NCBI RefSeq assembly: GCF_000281045.1
Contig: NW_008246069.1
Span: 337,955-401,954, forward strand
Source: Saprolegnia diclina VS20
Lineage: Eukaryota > Oomycota > Saprolegniomycetes > Saprolegniales > Saprolegniaceae
DNA: 64,000 bases
Direction: 5' to 3'
Program-made: the position numbers and the translations under genes
Shown here: positions 42,647 through 53,229 of the stretch, one piece after another
Layout: each line of letters starts with the position of its first letter
Numbering within the stretch: the stretch's first letter is position 1
The notes under the pieces: generated by a model
Told to the model about the DNA's origin: nothing
The model's input: only the letters and a program-made list of their open reading frames with translations
Databases searched by the model: none

Positions 42647-44350
42647 ATGCTCTCCAAGCAAATGTCCCGCGCTGCCTCCAAGCGCTTCTTCTCGTCGGGC
42701 AAGGACATCCGCTTCGGCGTCGAGGGTCGCGCCTTGATGCTCAAGGGTGCTGACCAGCTCGCGGACGCCGTCCAGGTCACGCTCGGCCCCAAGGGCCGCA
42801 ACGTGGTCATTGACCAGGCCTACGGCGCCCCGAAGATCACCAAGGATGGTGTGACGGTCGCCAAGAACATTGAGTTCAAGGACAAGTTTGAGAACATGGG
42901 TGCCCAGCTCCTCCGCCAGGTCGCCAACAACACGAACGACGCTGCCGGTGACGGTACCACGTCAGCCACGGTCCTCACGCGCGCTATCTACAGCGAGGGC
43001 TGCAAGTCGGTCGCCGCCGGCATGAACCCCCAGGACCTCCGCCGCGGTATCCAGATGGCCGTCGACTTTGTCGTTGCCGAGCTCGCTACGCTCTCGCAGG
43101 ACATTGACGACAAGGAGAAGGTCGCCCAGGTTGCCACGATCTCGGCCAACAGCGAGAAGGAGATTGGTGACTTGATCTCGGACGCCATGGAGCGTGTCGG
43201 CCGCGAAGGTGTCATCACCGTCCAGGACGGCAAGACGCTCTACAACGAGCTCGAGGTTGTCGAGGGCATGAAGTTTGACCGCGGTTACATCTCGCCCTAC
43301 TTCGTCACCAACACCAAGACGCAGGCGTGCGAGCTTGAGAACCCGTACATCCTCCTCGTCGAGAAGAAGGTGTCGTCGGCCGCTGCCATCGCGCCGTTGC
43401 TCGAATTCGTCTACAAGCAGTCGCGCCCGCTTCTCATCATCGCCGAAGATGTCGAGTCGGAGGCCCTCGCCGCCTTGATCCTCAACCGCATCCGTGCCGG
43501 TATCAAGGTCTGCGCCGTCAAGGCCCCGGGCTTCGGCGACAACCGCAAGGCTGGCCTTCAGGATATGGCTGTCCTCACGGGCGCCAAGGTTGTCTCGGAG
43601 GACGTTGGCATCCGCCTCGACAACGCGACGCCGGACCTCCTCGGTTGCGCCAAGAAGATCACGATCACCAAGGACGATACGCTGATCTTGCACGGCGAAG
43701 GCTCGAAGGAAGCCATTGAGGAGCGCTGCCTCCTCCTCAAGGACTCGATCGCCTCGACGACGTCCGACTACGAGAAGGAGAAGCTCCAGGAGCGCCTTGC
43801 CAAGCTCGGTGGCGGAATTGCCGTCATCAAGGTCGGCGGTGCCAGCGAAGTCGAAGTCGGCGAGAAGAAGGACCGCGTCGTCGATGCCCTCAACGCCACG
43901 CGCGCCGCCGTCGAAGAAGGCATCGTCCCGGGTGGCGGTACCGCGCTCCTCTGGTCGTCGCGCAAGCTGCCGTCGCTCTACGAGAAGTGCGCCAACATGG
44001 ACCAGAAGGTCGGCGTCCAGATCATCGAGCGCGCTTGCCGCGCTACGGTCACCCAGATCGCCAAGAACGCCGGCGAGGAAGGCGCCGTGATTGTCGGCAA
44101 GCTCCTCGAGCAGTCGTCGCCCACGTTTGGCTTCAACGCGCAGACGAGCGAGTACGTCGACATGGTCGAAGCCGGTATCATTGACCCGACCAAGGTCGTT
44201 CGCACGGGCCTCGTCGACGCCTCGTCGGTCGCCTCGCTCATGATGACGGCCGAGGCCCTCATCGCCGACTTGCCGGCCGAGGGCGGCGCCCCGGCCATGG
44301 GCGGTATGGGCGGTATGGGCGGCATGGGCGGCATGGGTGGCATGATGTAA
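42647..44350 (+). CDS. HSP60: Mitochondrial chaperonin HSP60 (group I, GroEL-like)
   Basis: Single exon, 567 aa. Folds imported proteins in the mitochondrial matrix with HSP10. The first 18 residues ([18 protein letters not shown]) are a classic presequence with an R-x-F/S cleavage context. The body has [15 protein letters not shown]-site [10 protein letters not shown] at 101-110, [27 protein letters not shown] and GGGTAL, and it ends in the GGM-repeat tail typical of the family. Strong codon bias indicates high expression. An ATG 96 bp upstream in the same frame does not exist as a true ATG, so the start is secure. Confidence 0.98.
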   Translation: MLSKQMSRAASKRFFSSGKDIRFGVEGRALMLKGADQLADAVQVTLGPKGRNVVIDQAYGAPKITKDGVTVAKNIEFKDKFENMGAQLLRQVANNTNDAAGDGTTSATVLTRAIYSEGCKSVAAGMNPQDLRRGIQMAVDFVVAELATLSQDIDDKEKVAQVATISANSEKEIGDLISDAMERVGREGVITVQDGKTLYNELEVVEGMKFDRGYISPYFVTNTKTQACELENPYILLVEKKVSSAAAIAPLLEFVYKQSRPLLIIAEDVESEALAALILNRIRAGIKVCAVKAPGFGDNRKAGLQDMAVLTGAKVVSEDVGIRLDNATPDLLGCAKKITITKDDTLILHGEGSKEAIEERCLLLKDSIASTTSDYEKEKLQERLAKLGGGIAVIKVGGASEVEVGEKKDRVVDALNATRAAVEEGIVPGGGTALLWSSRKLPSLYEKCANMDQKVGVQIIERACRATVTQIAKNAGEEGAVIVGKLLEQSSPTFGFNAQTSEYVDMVEAGIIDPTKVVRTGLVDASSVASLMMTAEALIADLPAEGGAPAMGGMGGMGGMGGMGGMM

Positions 44351-44448
44351 GCTGCTTGCCTGCACCGTCGTCGTCCGAGTTGTGATTGCCATATTAATAT
44401 AGAAATTTAGCCTTGTCCACCACTTCTGCTGAGCTTGTTCAACTACTA

Positions 44449-45477
44449 CTACGGCTTCTTGCAGCGCTTTCGCCGGTGCGGGACAACCACGCGGGCCAAG
44501 AGCGGTTGCAAGCGCGGGTCGTGCTGGAGCGCGTCGATGGCGTTGGTGTCGAGGTAGTCGAGGCACTCGAGGTCGACAAGGGCGAGTGCGAATGCATTCA
44601 ACGCCATGGCGTCGTCGGTGGCAACGTGCCAGCGGAGGCGGCGCAGACCTCTCGGAAGCACAAGGTACCGCAGAGTGCCGAGACGACACCGACGGTGCAC
44701 GTCGAGCTCTTGCAGCGACGAGGCGCTCAACGCGTCGAGGACGTCGTGTAACTCGTCGGGCTCGAGCGTCGATTGGTCGTGCACGAGCGGGGCGTCCAGC
44801 ACGAGGCGACGGCAGCCGGGGTCATTCGCCTGGCGCAGCCACGTGGCGAGGGCCGGCGCAAACTCAAGGTGCGCATTCGCGCTTGGGTCGATCTGGAGCT
44901 GCAGAGAGGTCACGGAGGTGCTGGCGACAAGGCGCTGCACGGCGTGTTGCATGATTGGCGCCGTCACGTCGGCGTTGGGCACGTGGAGTATAAGCGACGT
45001 GAGCGCTGGCAACGAGAGCGTGAGGTCCACGAGTGTCTCGCAATCGCCAAGCTCGAACTCCCGGTCACGCGCGAGCTGGAGAGTCACGAGGGTAATGTTA
45101 CCAGCATACAGCGCGTGGAAGAGCTCGAGGTGGTGGCGCCGCGTCGCGCGCTGACGGAGCTCGACGCGCAGCCCGAGTGCCACAAGCTGTCGGAGCTCCT
45201 GGAGCACGGGAAGCGGGTTGGTCGACGCGTCGTCGCCGCACGTTAAAACGGGCCACGCGAGCGTCATGCCGACAGGCGCGATGCGCCAAAAGGCGGCGGT
45301 CGCAGCGGTCGTCCGTGTCATGAGAGCGGGAGGAACGGCGTCGAGGAAATCTAAGACGTCGGAGGACCTGGAAATGTATGGCGAAATGGCCTCGATGATG
45401 CCAGGCTGCAGGACGGCGCTCGGCGCGGCGGGTGGTTGATCGCTGTTGCACATGAGTTGCCAAATGCGATCCCACAT
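44449..45477 (-). CDS. LRR-like protein, possibly F-box type (342 aa)
   Basis: Single exon. Residues about 27-50 (IIEAISPYISRSSDVLDFLDAV) resemble a weak F-box or similar helical opener. The rest shows irregular leucine-rich spacing (LVDLTLSLPALTSLILHV, SVTSLQLQIDP, LQELDVHRRCRLGTLRYL) like oomycete LRR/F-box-like proteins. No catalytic motif. F-box proteins recruit substrates to SCF ubiquitin ligases, but that assignment is inference. The C-terminal end is basic (RRKRCKKP). A perfect ATCCGGAT octamer lies 16 bp upstream of the ATG. Confidence 0.65.
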   Translation of the reverse strand: MWDRIWQLMCNSDQPPAAPSAVLQPGIIEAISPYISRSSDVLDFLDAVPPALMTRTTAATAAFWRIAPVGMTLAWPVLTCGDDASTNPLPVLQELRQLVALGLRVELRQRATRRHHLELFHALYAGNITLVTLQLARDREFELGDCETLVDLTLSLPALTSLILHVPNADVTAPIMQHAVQRLVASTSVTSLQLQIDPSANAHLEFAPALATWLRQANDPGCRRLVLDAPLVHDQSTLEPDELHDVLDALSASSLQELDVHRRCRLGTLRYLVLPRGLRRLRWHVATDDAMALNAFALALVDLECLDYLDTNAIDALQHDPRLQPLLARVVVPHRRKRCKKP

Positions 45478-45608
45478 TGCACCACGACGCTTATCCGGAT
45501 CCGCAGGACGGGCGAATCAGCTCGCGCTAGCGACTTGATACTTGGCGACAAACCTGATTTTTGCCAGTGTGTGCAGACAGAATCAAGTTTGCATCGAAGT
45601 ATCAAGCC

Positions 45609-45830
45609 ATGTTGCCCTCGGATTGGCCAACGCAGCGAGAGATTGTCAAAGCGACCAAACTGCATGGTGCATTCTATCCACTGCACCTGCGTCGATACGG
45701 TCGATCAAGCCAAGACTACCGGTACAGTATCGAAACGACGTCCTTTGCGCTCGTTTGTAGAATCAAATCACAGAAAAGCGGCGAGCGCTGGCATCCTATC
45801 CTGTGTCAAGTTGCGGAATTGTCTCGTTAG
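45609..45830 (+). CDS. Possible 73-aa protein, unknown
   Basis: ATG-started frame reading MLPSDWPTQREIVKATKLHG and then an Arg/Tyr-rich segment. Composition looks protein-like but codon bias is weaker than in the neighbours, and no family is recognised. It could be a chance frame or an old fragment. Confidence 0.2.
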   Translation: MLPSDWPTQREIVKATKLHGAFYPLHLRRYGRSSQDYRYSIETTSFALVCRIKSQKSGERWHPILCQVAELSR

Positions 45831-46560
45831 AGATAGAATTTGATTCCTTGGGGAGTAGGACATGATACATCCCTCGTCGTCGAGAGCGACCTTCTTGCTA
45901 ACTTAACCTGTATTAGCACGCTCGGATGCATCAAAGCAATAAGTCAAGATAACGGGAATTCTCTTCTTTCGTTGGTCAATGCCAACGCGCAGGCTCCCAA
46001 ACGCCCACAGCAGGTTGGTATTGCTGCGTGATTAACGCCCGCTTGAGGAAATCCTTACTCTCAACAAGAAGAGCGCCAACGGATGTACTCGGCGGTTCAA
46101 ACTGTCTCCTACAACACACAAAGACTCGAACTCTGCAGCATGACATCGATTGGCTCTAGCGTTGACACTGTTCACCTCCAAGCTTCCCCAGGCCTCAGGT
46201 CGTTGTTGAAGTGAGTCTATGTAGATATAATTTACACTGAACTGTTTTTTGGGGGGGTAGACTTTCGATTCAGAGCTAGACGGCAGCAGCGGCGAGGCTT
46301 AGCCGTGTTGAAGGCGAGGCGTGTGGATGGCGCACGCCGGGACGAAGTGGTCACGAAGCCAGGCATCGTGGCGCAGGGCGTGCATCATTTGGAAGAGGCA
46401 CATCGCTTGGGTATTCAGCATCAAGCCCCAGGCCTCAGGTTATTCACACGTACACATACTACAGTCTAACGTCAGGTCTAGTCTGGTCTAACGTTACTAC
46501 TGTAGTAGTGAAGACAACGGTCGACGCACAGGTAACTGGTTGACGAGTACGTTCCTGTCC

Positions 46561-46932
46561 TCAGCGCAACATACTAGATCTCCGCCTGCACGCCTCGGCA
46601 AAGAGACCTTCTCGAAACGGCAGTAGTATCCCGTTGGTGATTGCCTCGTCTACCACAGCCCGATCCCACCGGAAGGGACAACCTCTGCATGATGCAAGCC
46701 CTCGTGCTGCGCCGCAGGTCCCATCCACTAGAAGAGAAGGGTTCTTCTCGAGAATCTTGCCTATCGCGCTGCTACCAACGTGGCCCGCCGCATGTATCGG
46801 CAGCATGGTAGCCTTAAACCGTGATGGGCCGTCGTCGGTCGGATGTGCGTGCTTCACCATGAGCGCTTCGCCACCATCAACGTTGCTGCATAGCCGCGTG
46901 GCGTGCGTCAGAGACACGGGCCATCGCTGCAT
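46561..46932 (-). CDS. Possible 123-aa protein, unknown
   Basis: From the ATG at 46932 the frame reads through a segment with several Gly/Ala-rich turns (HAAGHVGSSAIGKILEKNPS) and two CRGC-like cysteines. It has no signal peptide or membrane helix. Isolated in a gene-poor gap; perhaps a relic. Confidence 0.25.
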   Translation of the reverse strand: MQRWPVSLTHATRLCSNVDGGEALMVKHAHPTDDGPSRFKATMLPIHAAGHVGSSAIGKILEKNPSLLVDGTCGAARGLASCRGCPFRWDRAVVDEAITNGILLPFREGLFAEACRRRSSMLR

Positions 46933-47153
46933 AGAAGAGGGAACTACATAAACAAGCACTTTGTATGCACCTCGAAGCTTCGGCCCCGTTCACTTGGCAA
47001 CTTGCTCCGTCCACATCACTTGCTATGACAATACGCGTGGCATACTATGAACCAATACAACTCGATTTGGGCTTTTAAAATACGCAATCGGCCAAACCAA
47101 TGGCGTCCGTCGCACTCGTGGGCGGACGACTCGATCTGGCGATCAAAGACACT

Positions 47154-47432
47154 CTACTGGCGCGACTGCTCCTGGAAGGTGTTGATGCGGTTGTCGCTCA
47201 TGAGGCGGATCGGGTTGCGGTGCGAGTTCCAGCTCGTCTCGTTGACGTTGTCACGGACCGGGCTGCCGCGGTTCTCCTTGCTCCAGTGCACGTGCGGGCA
47301 GCTCGTGAGGTAGCGGACCGAGGCGCCGCCGGCGAGGGCGCAGGCGCCGACAATGACGCCGATGACCGGCCACGCGGCCGTGTCACGGAGCCAGGCCTGG
47401 GCGAACGTCGTGGCTTTAGCGCGGTGGGCCAT
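47154..47432 (-). CDS. MLRQ/NDUFA4-like small mitochondrial membrane subunit (92 aa)
   Basis: Single exon, starting MAHRAKATTF. One hydrophobic helix (WPVIGVIVGACALAGGASV) is preceded by a short basic leader and followed by a soluble tail with PHVHWSKENRGSPVRDN. This is the layout of the NDUFA4/MLRQ and B12D family, small single-helix proteins associated with respiratory complexes I/IV. The CPHVHW-K-NR segment corresponds to the NPDVCWDRNN region of MLRQ. Divergent from the Vma22-like gene, 366 bp apart. Confidence 0.7.
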   Translation of the reverse strand: MAHRAKATTFAQAWLRDTAAWPVIGVIVGACALAGGASVRYLTSCPHVHWSKENRGSPVRDNVNETSWNSHRNPIRLMSDNRINTFQEQSRQ

Positions 47433-47798
47433 TTTTACTACTTGCGGAGGAACTCGGCGATTGCAAACTGACTGGTAAACACAAGTCGACAACTTTGAAA
47501 GGCGTACTTAGTCCGTACGTATACGGGAGAGAAGCCGTACTTAGCCGAGGCGGCGACCACTTTTATACTGCCTGCGTTGCATGGCTGCGAGAGGCACCCG
47601 ATAAAGTGCGCATTAGTCACCTGGGTGGTAGATAGTGTCCAATAAAGTACGCTGTCGAATCTGGATAGAAACACCCAAACGAAACTTGGGTGTGATGGCG
47701 ACCGTCCCATCGTTGTGTATGTGCAATTGGGTGTTTCTAGTGCCACCCAACCGTGCTGCCAACGATTTGCGGTTTGGTTTGCGGTTGGCAGCACCAGC
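47433..47798. promoter_or_regulatory. Bidirectional intergenic region with a 13-bp inverted repeat
   Basis: The region between divergent MLRQ-like and Vma22-like starts carries a perfect inverted repeat: TAGAAACACCCAA at 47666-47678 and its complement at 47727-47739. No initiator match was seen. Confidence 0.45.
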
Positions 47799-48329
47799 AT
47801 GGCCGACGAGGACGAGCGGCTCTTGGCCGTGATCGAAGCCGCCGCTAACTACGAAGAGGCCGCTGCGGCGTCGGCCGACGCCCTTCGCCAGGCCTTCTTC
47901 AAGCTCTCGTTCGCCCGGCGAAGCCTTCCGCCCGAGACGCTCTCATCCGTGGCGTTCCGCGAGCTCTTTACCGCCGACACGGCCGTCGACGTGTCGGACA
48001 CTGCTGACTACAGCATCCAAAAGAACGTCTCGTGGGCCACCGACGAGGCGCCTGTCGCGGAGCCGACGCTGCGACACCGCCATGCACACGCCAAGCCGGC
48101 AGCCACGCTGCCTGCGTCGACAGCGCCGGCCATGCCAACACCAATCTTTTGGTTTGCGCCACTGCCGTCGCACGAGCTGCGCTCTGCCCAGCAACAATTC
48201 CTCAAAGGTGCTTCTTATCACTCGAGCCGGTCGATCTAATGCCTGGATCTACTAGCACTGACGCAGATCGTGACGACCGCGTCGCGCGCCGCGACCGCCC
48301 AGGCCGCGCTCGCAGCAGCGTCGCACTGA
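47799..48329 (+). CDS. Vma22/CCDC115-like V-ATPase assembly factor (160 aa)
   Basis: Model: two exons, 47799-48207 and 48256-48329, phase 1. Vma22 (human CCDC115) is an ER/Golgi chaperone for assembling the membrane sector of the vacuolar H+-ATPase. Residues 1-60 form a helical hairpin (LLAVIEAAANYEEAAAA, LRQAFFKLSFARRSL), a Pro/Ala linker follows, and the C-terminus has the family signature IFWFAPLPSHELRSAQQQF continuing across the intron into a helix. Human CCDC115 shows the same LxWFGxLVPxxLRxAQxxF pattern. Small size and low overall conservation leave some doubt. Confidence 0.75.
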
Positions 48330-48378
48330 CCACCACCAAGTATTACATATATACGGCCCTGTGTTGTTTGATCGATTG

Positions 48379-51300
48379 TTACGCAGCGAGGTCGTGGCCA
48401 TGGACCTTTGGGTCCCACTCGTCGCTCGAGAGCTTGGCGTCATAGTCGGCGGCTTGGATGCCTGCGCTCTGAAAGTCTTCCATCCAGTCGGAAATCCCAA
48501 GGAGGCGCGAGAGGAACCGGTCGTGGTGCACGTGCATGAGGAGGAGGCAGACCGTCGAGAAGCTCACATACCCCAGCTCGTTCTTGTCCATGTACTGAAA
48601 CAAGAGGTTGGCCGAGAGCATTTGCGACGGCGGCTTCGCGACCCACTCGGCGACAAAGAGCTGGAGGACTTCGGGCGACCGGAGCTGGTCGGCGCCATGC
48701 ACGTCGTACTTGTCAAAGACCAAGCGCATTTGGCGGAGACACTCGAATTGCTCGGCGTACGCCGACTTGGACACGCCGAGCGTCTCGATCTGCTTGAGCC
48801 GCTGGTAGCTTGCATTGCCAATGCGCGACGGCATGCGATCAAACTGCAAGACGAGGTACCGGAGGCAGAACGCGAGGTGCTCGAGCAAGACGAAGACGAT
48901 CACTTGGGGCATGACCCAGCTCTGCGACCGCATCTCCGACCCACACGCCGTCGCATTCGTGCTCAGCTCGAACGGGATCGACTGCATTGGCACCATGACC
49001 GCCGCGTCAAAGGCAAAGTTGCATGACGTCACAAAGTACGGAAAGTGGTAGACGGCAATGAGACCGGCGACGACCGTGATGCCGATTATGTTGGCGTACG
49101 AGAGGACGGTCGCCCACTCGCCGATCGACGTGTCGCGGCGTGGCATCGGCCGGCGGTTGACAAAGAGGAGGCGGAACGCGTCGCCGCGGACTTCGAGCAC
49201 GTTGTTGAGGAACGCAGGAAATGGCAGCAGCGGCCAGACGACCGTGAACATGACAACATATGAAAACTGAATCGCAGCGTCGAGGTAGTCGAACGTCGGG
49301 TCAAACTCGGTGAGCTTCGACTCGGCGACGATGTTGTACGCCGTGTACCCATTCGAGTCGTCCGAGAAGAACATGGTCGGGATGAAGAAGCGCGTCGACG
49401 ACGAGATCGCACTCGCCAGTGTCCGTGCGCTCTTGTTGGTCGTCACGCTCGGTGCTGTGAGCGCGCGCGTGCAAAACCAGTGGGCGGTCTGCGTCGTCAT
49501 GCCCCGCAGACACGAGTTGCGGAAGTGGATCGGCTTGCCCCGGCACTTGCGCACGAGGTACGGGATGATGGTCTCCATGAGCATGTTGAGCACTTGGGTG
49601 ATGACGAGCGGTGTGACAAAGAGCGTGTCGAGCGTCAGCACCGAGGCGTTCCACTGAATGAGCTTGAAGACGCTTCGGACAGCGTCCGGGACCGTCGGCG
49701 CGTCCGACGCGAGGTACTTGATCGCTTGCTCGCCAAACGGAAGGTACACGAACGCGAGGAAGAGAAACCAAAAGAACCAGTTCATCCATACAAAGAGGAA
49801 GCGCCGTTGGATCAAGCGCGCTTCGTACTCGGACTTCCACGCGTAGTTTTCCCACTCGACAAATTTCGCCGAGAGCCAATTGAAGAGCTCGAAGAAGACA
49901 ATGTCGATGAGGAGCCCGAGCGCCGCGCCTTGGAGAAGGATGTAGAACCACCGGTCCGTGCCGAGCGCGGACGTTGGCGAGTTGAAGCAGTTGATCATGG
50001 CCACGCACACGGACGGCGTCGACGACGTCAGCGCCGCCGTCTTGCACTCGTCGCAGGTCGCGACCGTCTTGGCAAAGACGTACCACTGGATGAACGGCAG
50101 CGTAAAGAGGCTCTGAAGGACCACGGAGGCGCCGACGAACCCAAACATGACGGCTTGGATGACCGTCTTCTTGCGGGATATTGGCATCTTGTCCATCTTG
50201 TTGGTGAGCGGGTTGAGCTGCCACTTGTACTGAAAGAGCGGGTTCTCATCGTTGACATCAAACGCCGACTCTTTGTTCTTGATGTCGTTGCCAATGTTCC
50301 ACTTCTCGACGAGGAGCCGCGTCTCGCGCTGCCACATGACGAGGAACGTCGGCGCCCAGATCGCGGACGCGAGGAAGGCGAGCACCGCGAGGCCTTGGAT
50401 GTACGCTTGCCACACGGCCCCCGAGAGGAACCGGAGCGCCAAGTAGTAGACGACAAAGACGGCCATGAGCGGCAATAAGAGCTTGGAGTAAATGTGCATG
50501 AAGGCGAAGAGGAACGCGACGCGCTCGCCAAAATGGAACCGGAGCTCTTCGATCGCCCAGCGCTCCGAGTTGCCGCGGGTCGCCTTGGTGACCGAGAAGG
50601 CAAATGTTCGCTTCCGGTACTCGGCAAAGAACTCTTCGTTGAAGACGCGGTCGTGCAGCGGGAAGATCGACTCGATGACGTCGTGCACCGAGAGCGCGTT
50701 CTGCATGTCGAGCACCCACGCCTCCGTGTCGTACTCGCGCAGGGCGTTCTGGATGATGTTCTGCGTCAATTGCAGCTCGAGCGCCGGCGAGAACGAGAGG
50801 TCGGTCGTCAAGTGCGAGTTCTCGCTGAGCCGCGACGACGCTTTGCCCTGCTTGATCGCCCACTCGTCCTTCTCGCGCTTGAACTCTTCGGCGAGGAGGT
50901 CCTTGTCCTTGTACGGATCAATCAAAATGCAAACGTTGTCCGTGTGCGCAAAGTGGCGCATCTGCGGCGTCATGTTGAAGTCCACGTCCTCGAAGCGCGA
51001 GTCGTTGTCGAGGAGGATGACGCCGAGCCCGGCCTGCACGAGCCGCCGGCAGATCTTCTCGTGGAGTGCGCCGACCTGCGCCGTCAAGTCGGCGTACGGC
51101 TGCGACCGGTACGCGGTCCGCGTCTTCTGCAAGTGATCTTTGACCTGGCACGTGTTGCGGAGAATGATCGCAAACGTGTAGCGCTGCTGCTCTTGGAGGT
51201 ACCGCGCGATCGGCTCGTCGCTCGCCTCGTCGATCGGGTGGACGTGGCGCCGGCGCGCAGTTGATAGCTCCTGCAAATGCTCTTCATTGCCACGCGCATG

Positions 51301-51786
51301 CAGAAACTTGCGAAACGAGAACGGCTCATGGGACGTGGTCGCCGTCGCGGGCGCGCTCATGTGCTTCATCGACGTGTACCGCAGCGACGTGACGCCATGG
51401 TCGCCAATGTCGGTGACGAGCGTCTTGCGGCGAACGTCCCAGCTCGGCGGCGCCGCCGAGAAGCGCGCGTTGGCGTTGTTGCTGTGGAAGGCTGGCGGCA
51501 GAGGCGGCGGCGTCTCGAGGTCCTCAAACTCGCCCTCGTCGTCGTCGTCGCCGTCGTGCTCGGCCGTGTGCGACGCATCGGAGGGCTCGACTGATGCACC
51601 ATCCGAGGGCCGGCGCCGGCCTAGCCGCGGCAGCATCGAGAAGGTGAAGCGCTCCGGCATCGATGGGGTTTGGCTTCTGGACATGCGTTGATCCAGAGCG
51701 GTGCTAGCGCATGTGTTTGTTACTGCGACTGGCTCTGAGTCGACGAAAGCACTTGGGCTTTGTATTGGCGGCCCCAAAAAATTCAT
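48379..51786 (-). CDS. Anoctamin/TMEM16 family protein (1135 aa)
   Basis: Single long exon, unlike the six-exon anoctamin at 10-13 kb. About 400 cytosolic residues include an acidic EDDDDEGEFEDLETPPPLPP-type stretch. Then come the family entry motif (ELRFHFGERVAFLFAFMHIY) and about ten hydrophobic helices. Calcium-site positions read N and E in VLNMLMETIIP (about 732-736), D/D in FDYLDAAIQF (about 834) and E/D in NNVLEVRGDAF (about 864), a complete set with conservative Glu-to-Asp changes. Likely a Ca2+-regulated scramblase or channel. The ATG at 51786 gives the longest form; the Met 34 codons later (MSRSQTPS) is also possible. The intron-free structure could reflect retroposition or loss. 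Confidence 0.93.
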   Translation of the reverse strand: MNFLGPPIQSPSAFVDSEPVAVTNTCASTALDQRMSRSQTPSMPERFTFSMLPRLGRRRPSDGASVEPSDASHTAEHDGDDDDEGEFEDLETPPPLPPAFHSNNANARFSAAPPSWDVRRKTLVTDIGDHGVTSLRYTSMKHMSAPATATTSHEPFSFRKFLHARGNEEHLQELSTARRRHVHPIDEASDEPIARYLQEQQRYTFAIILRNTCQVKDHLQKTRTAYRSQPYADLTAQVGALHEKICRRLVQAGLGVILLDNDSRFEDVDFNMTPQMRHFAHTDNVCILIDPYKDKDLLAEEFKREKDEWAIKQGKASSRLSENSHLTTDLSFSPALELQLTQNIIQNALREYDTEAWVLDMQNALSVHDVIESIFPLHDRVFNEEFFAEYRKRTFAFSVTKATRGNSERWAIEELRFHFGERVAFLFAFMHIYSKLLLPLMAVFVVYYLALRFLSGAVWQAYIQGLAVLAFLASAIWAPTFLVMWQRETRLLVEKWNIGNDIKNKESAFDVNDENPLFQYKWQLNPLTNKMDKMPISRKKTVIQAVMFGFVGASVVLQSLFTLPFIQWYVFAKTVATCDECKTAALTSSTPSVCVAMINCFNSPTSALGTDRWFYILLQGAALGLLIDIVFFELFNWLSAKFVEWENYAWKSEYEARLIQRRFLFVWMNWFFWFLFLAFVYLPFGEQAIKYLASDAPTVPDAVRSVFKLIQWNASVLTLDTLFVTPLVITQVLNMLMETIIPYLVRKCRGKPIHFRNSCLRGMTTQTAHWFCTRALTAPSVTTNKSARTLASAISSSTRFFIPTMFFSDDSNGYTAYNIVAESKLTEFDPTFDYLDAAIQFSYVVMFTVVWPLLPFPAFLNNVLEVRGDAFRLLFVNRRPMPRRDTSIGEWATVLSYANIIGITVVAGLIAVYHFPYFVTSCNFAFDAAVMVPMQSIPFELSTNATACGSEMRSQSWVMPQVIVFVLLEHLAFCLRYLVLQFDRMPSRIGNASYQRLKQIETLGVSKSAYAEQFECLRQMRLVFDKYDVHGADQLRSPEVLQLFVAEWVAKPPSQMLSANLLFQYMDKNELGYVSFSTVCLLLMHVHHDRFLSRLLGISDWMEDFQSAGIQAADYDAKLSSDEWDPKVHGHDLAA

Positions 51787-53229
51787 TGCAACTGTCCCAC
51801 GCGTCTCCTGTTCAAGACGACTTGAGTTTGAGTTTCAGGGCAAGTATCCAACTTCAACCATGCTCACAGCAGGCAGCACCTCCTGCAGAGTGCCAGAACG
51901 ATGTACATCTTGGCTGCTATCTTAGCTTGCATGAACTCATACCTCGTGCATCTGTACTAGTAGGTGCGGCCGGGTACCCATGCGAGGGCGTGATACCGGC
52001 GAACTCGACATCCAGGCGCGGTCTGAACCGTGGGTGCGGCCAGGTAGCACCGGCGAAGACAATACGTACTGTATGTACTCTTCATGACTGATAACGTCGA
52101 CGCGCGGCGCTATTTGATGGGCCGAACGTCCCAGTCCTACGCCCTGCACATCGTTGATGACGCACGGGCGAGCCACAGCAGCGTTGACAGTCATCAACCG
52201 CAGGGACGTCGTCAAAGGTATTGCTACGTCGCAGCCAGGAGCCATGTTCCCATCGTTGGGTACATCTCCTCTTGTAGAGAGGAGTGGCGTGGAGGGTTGC
52301 AAACTGGGGTAAGCTCCTTGGGTACCCGAGCAGCTCTTGGCGGCGTCCGTGCCACGTCACTGTCAAACTCAATTGAGAAGCGAGACTGGACAAAAACTCA
52401 ATTCGTTATCGCAACCTCACATAGAAAGCCCGACACACAGTGGCGCGGCCTTCGATTGGCTCGCGCAGACCAAGTCATTACGCTCGCGTCAGCCGCAACG
52501 AGGATGGGCGACGAAGCATGCAAAAGGTCAAGCGATCGTAGCAAAGCCAGTTGACTACGTGCGTATGCAGCTGCCCGCGCCTCTGGGACTCTGTGAGGGA
52601 CGGCTGGGAGGACGCCCGTGTCGCCTCCGAGCTTTCCTCGCGCCGCACTGTGGAATGAGTACGCTTGTCAGGGGTCGCGTGAGTTGACGCATAGCACGCC
52701 GGCAAGCCCAAAAGCAATCGCTTCGCTGCAGGCGTTTACGAGTGCTAGTACCAGTGTACCTGGCAAAGTGCAAACGACCTGGCAATGTGCAAGCAACTGC
52801 TCACCGCCGGAAGGCGACCACCGACTTGGTCTAAAGCGCTGTACATTATTGTTTTGCAAGGGCGATTTATGCTGTCTCGGGACGCGTTGGTTGGCGCTGG
52901 TATACCTCAAGATCATACCCGTACACGATGATGCGTCGCTGCATTGACGGCCGGACGCAATGGCTCACGATAGCTCTCTTGCGGCTGAACCGCTTGACGA
53001 TAGTGTCGGTCAGGATCCCAGAAGACGAGGCTCGGGGTTGCAGTCAAGAAACACACAGGCGTGAAGCGTCACTGGGGAGGCCATGGACATCGCAACCTTT
53101 GCGACCTCGAAGGATCGATGTTCTCGGTGGCGGGTAGGGATCGATGGGCCGTGTACTGCGACGCTCGTGCTTGGCCGTGGCTGGTTGTCTGTCGATGAGC
53201 AACGCGAATCGACGCCATCGCTTAACTTA
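51787..53229. other. Intergenic region with a 19-bp repeat pair
   Basis: 1.4 kb without a supported gene. Frames are short and unlike neighbouring genes in codon use. It contains a GTGCGGCC-type duplicated segment near 51963 and 52032, and the two-unit 19-bp repeat at 52758-52795 shared with the MITE-like element at 32 kb. Confidence 0.55.
52758..52795 (-). repeat. Two 19-bp units shared with the element at 32165
   Basis: On the minus strand each unit begins TGCAC[T/A]TTGCCAGGT; the units are spaced exactly 19 bp, the same period and nearly the same sequence as 32165-32201. The two loci are 20 kb apart. Confidence 0.7.

Larger units (their letters stand above)
45478..47153. other. Gene-poor region with two weak coding candidates
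   Basis: A 1.7-kb gap with lower GC. It holds an ATCCGGAT octamer at 45493-45500, inverted TTGATAC motifs at 45535 and 45599, a 15-bp CCCCAGGCCTCAGGT repeat near 46186 and 46427, and two candidate short frames listed separately. Otherwise I see nothing in it. Confidence 0.5.

Noticed and set aside
42962..44689. A 575-codon open frame antisense to HSP60
   Set aside because: HSP60 is certain on the plus strand. The antisense product is Asp/Leu/Arg-rich and arises from codon bias.
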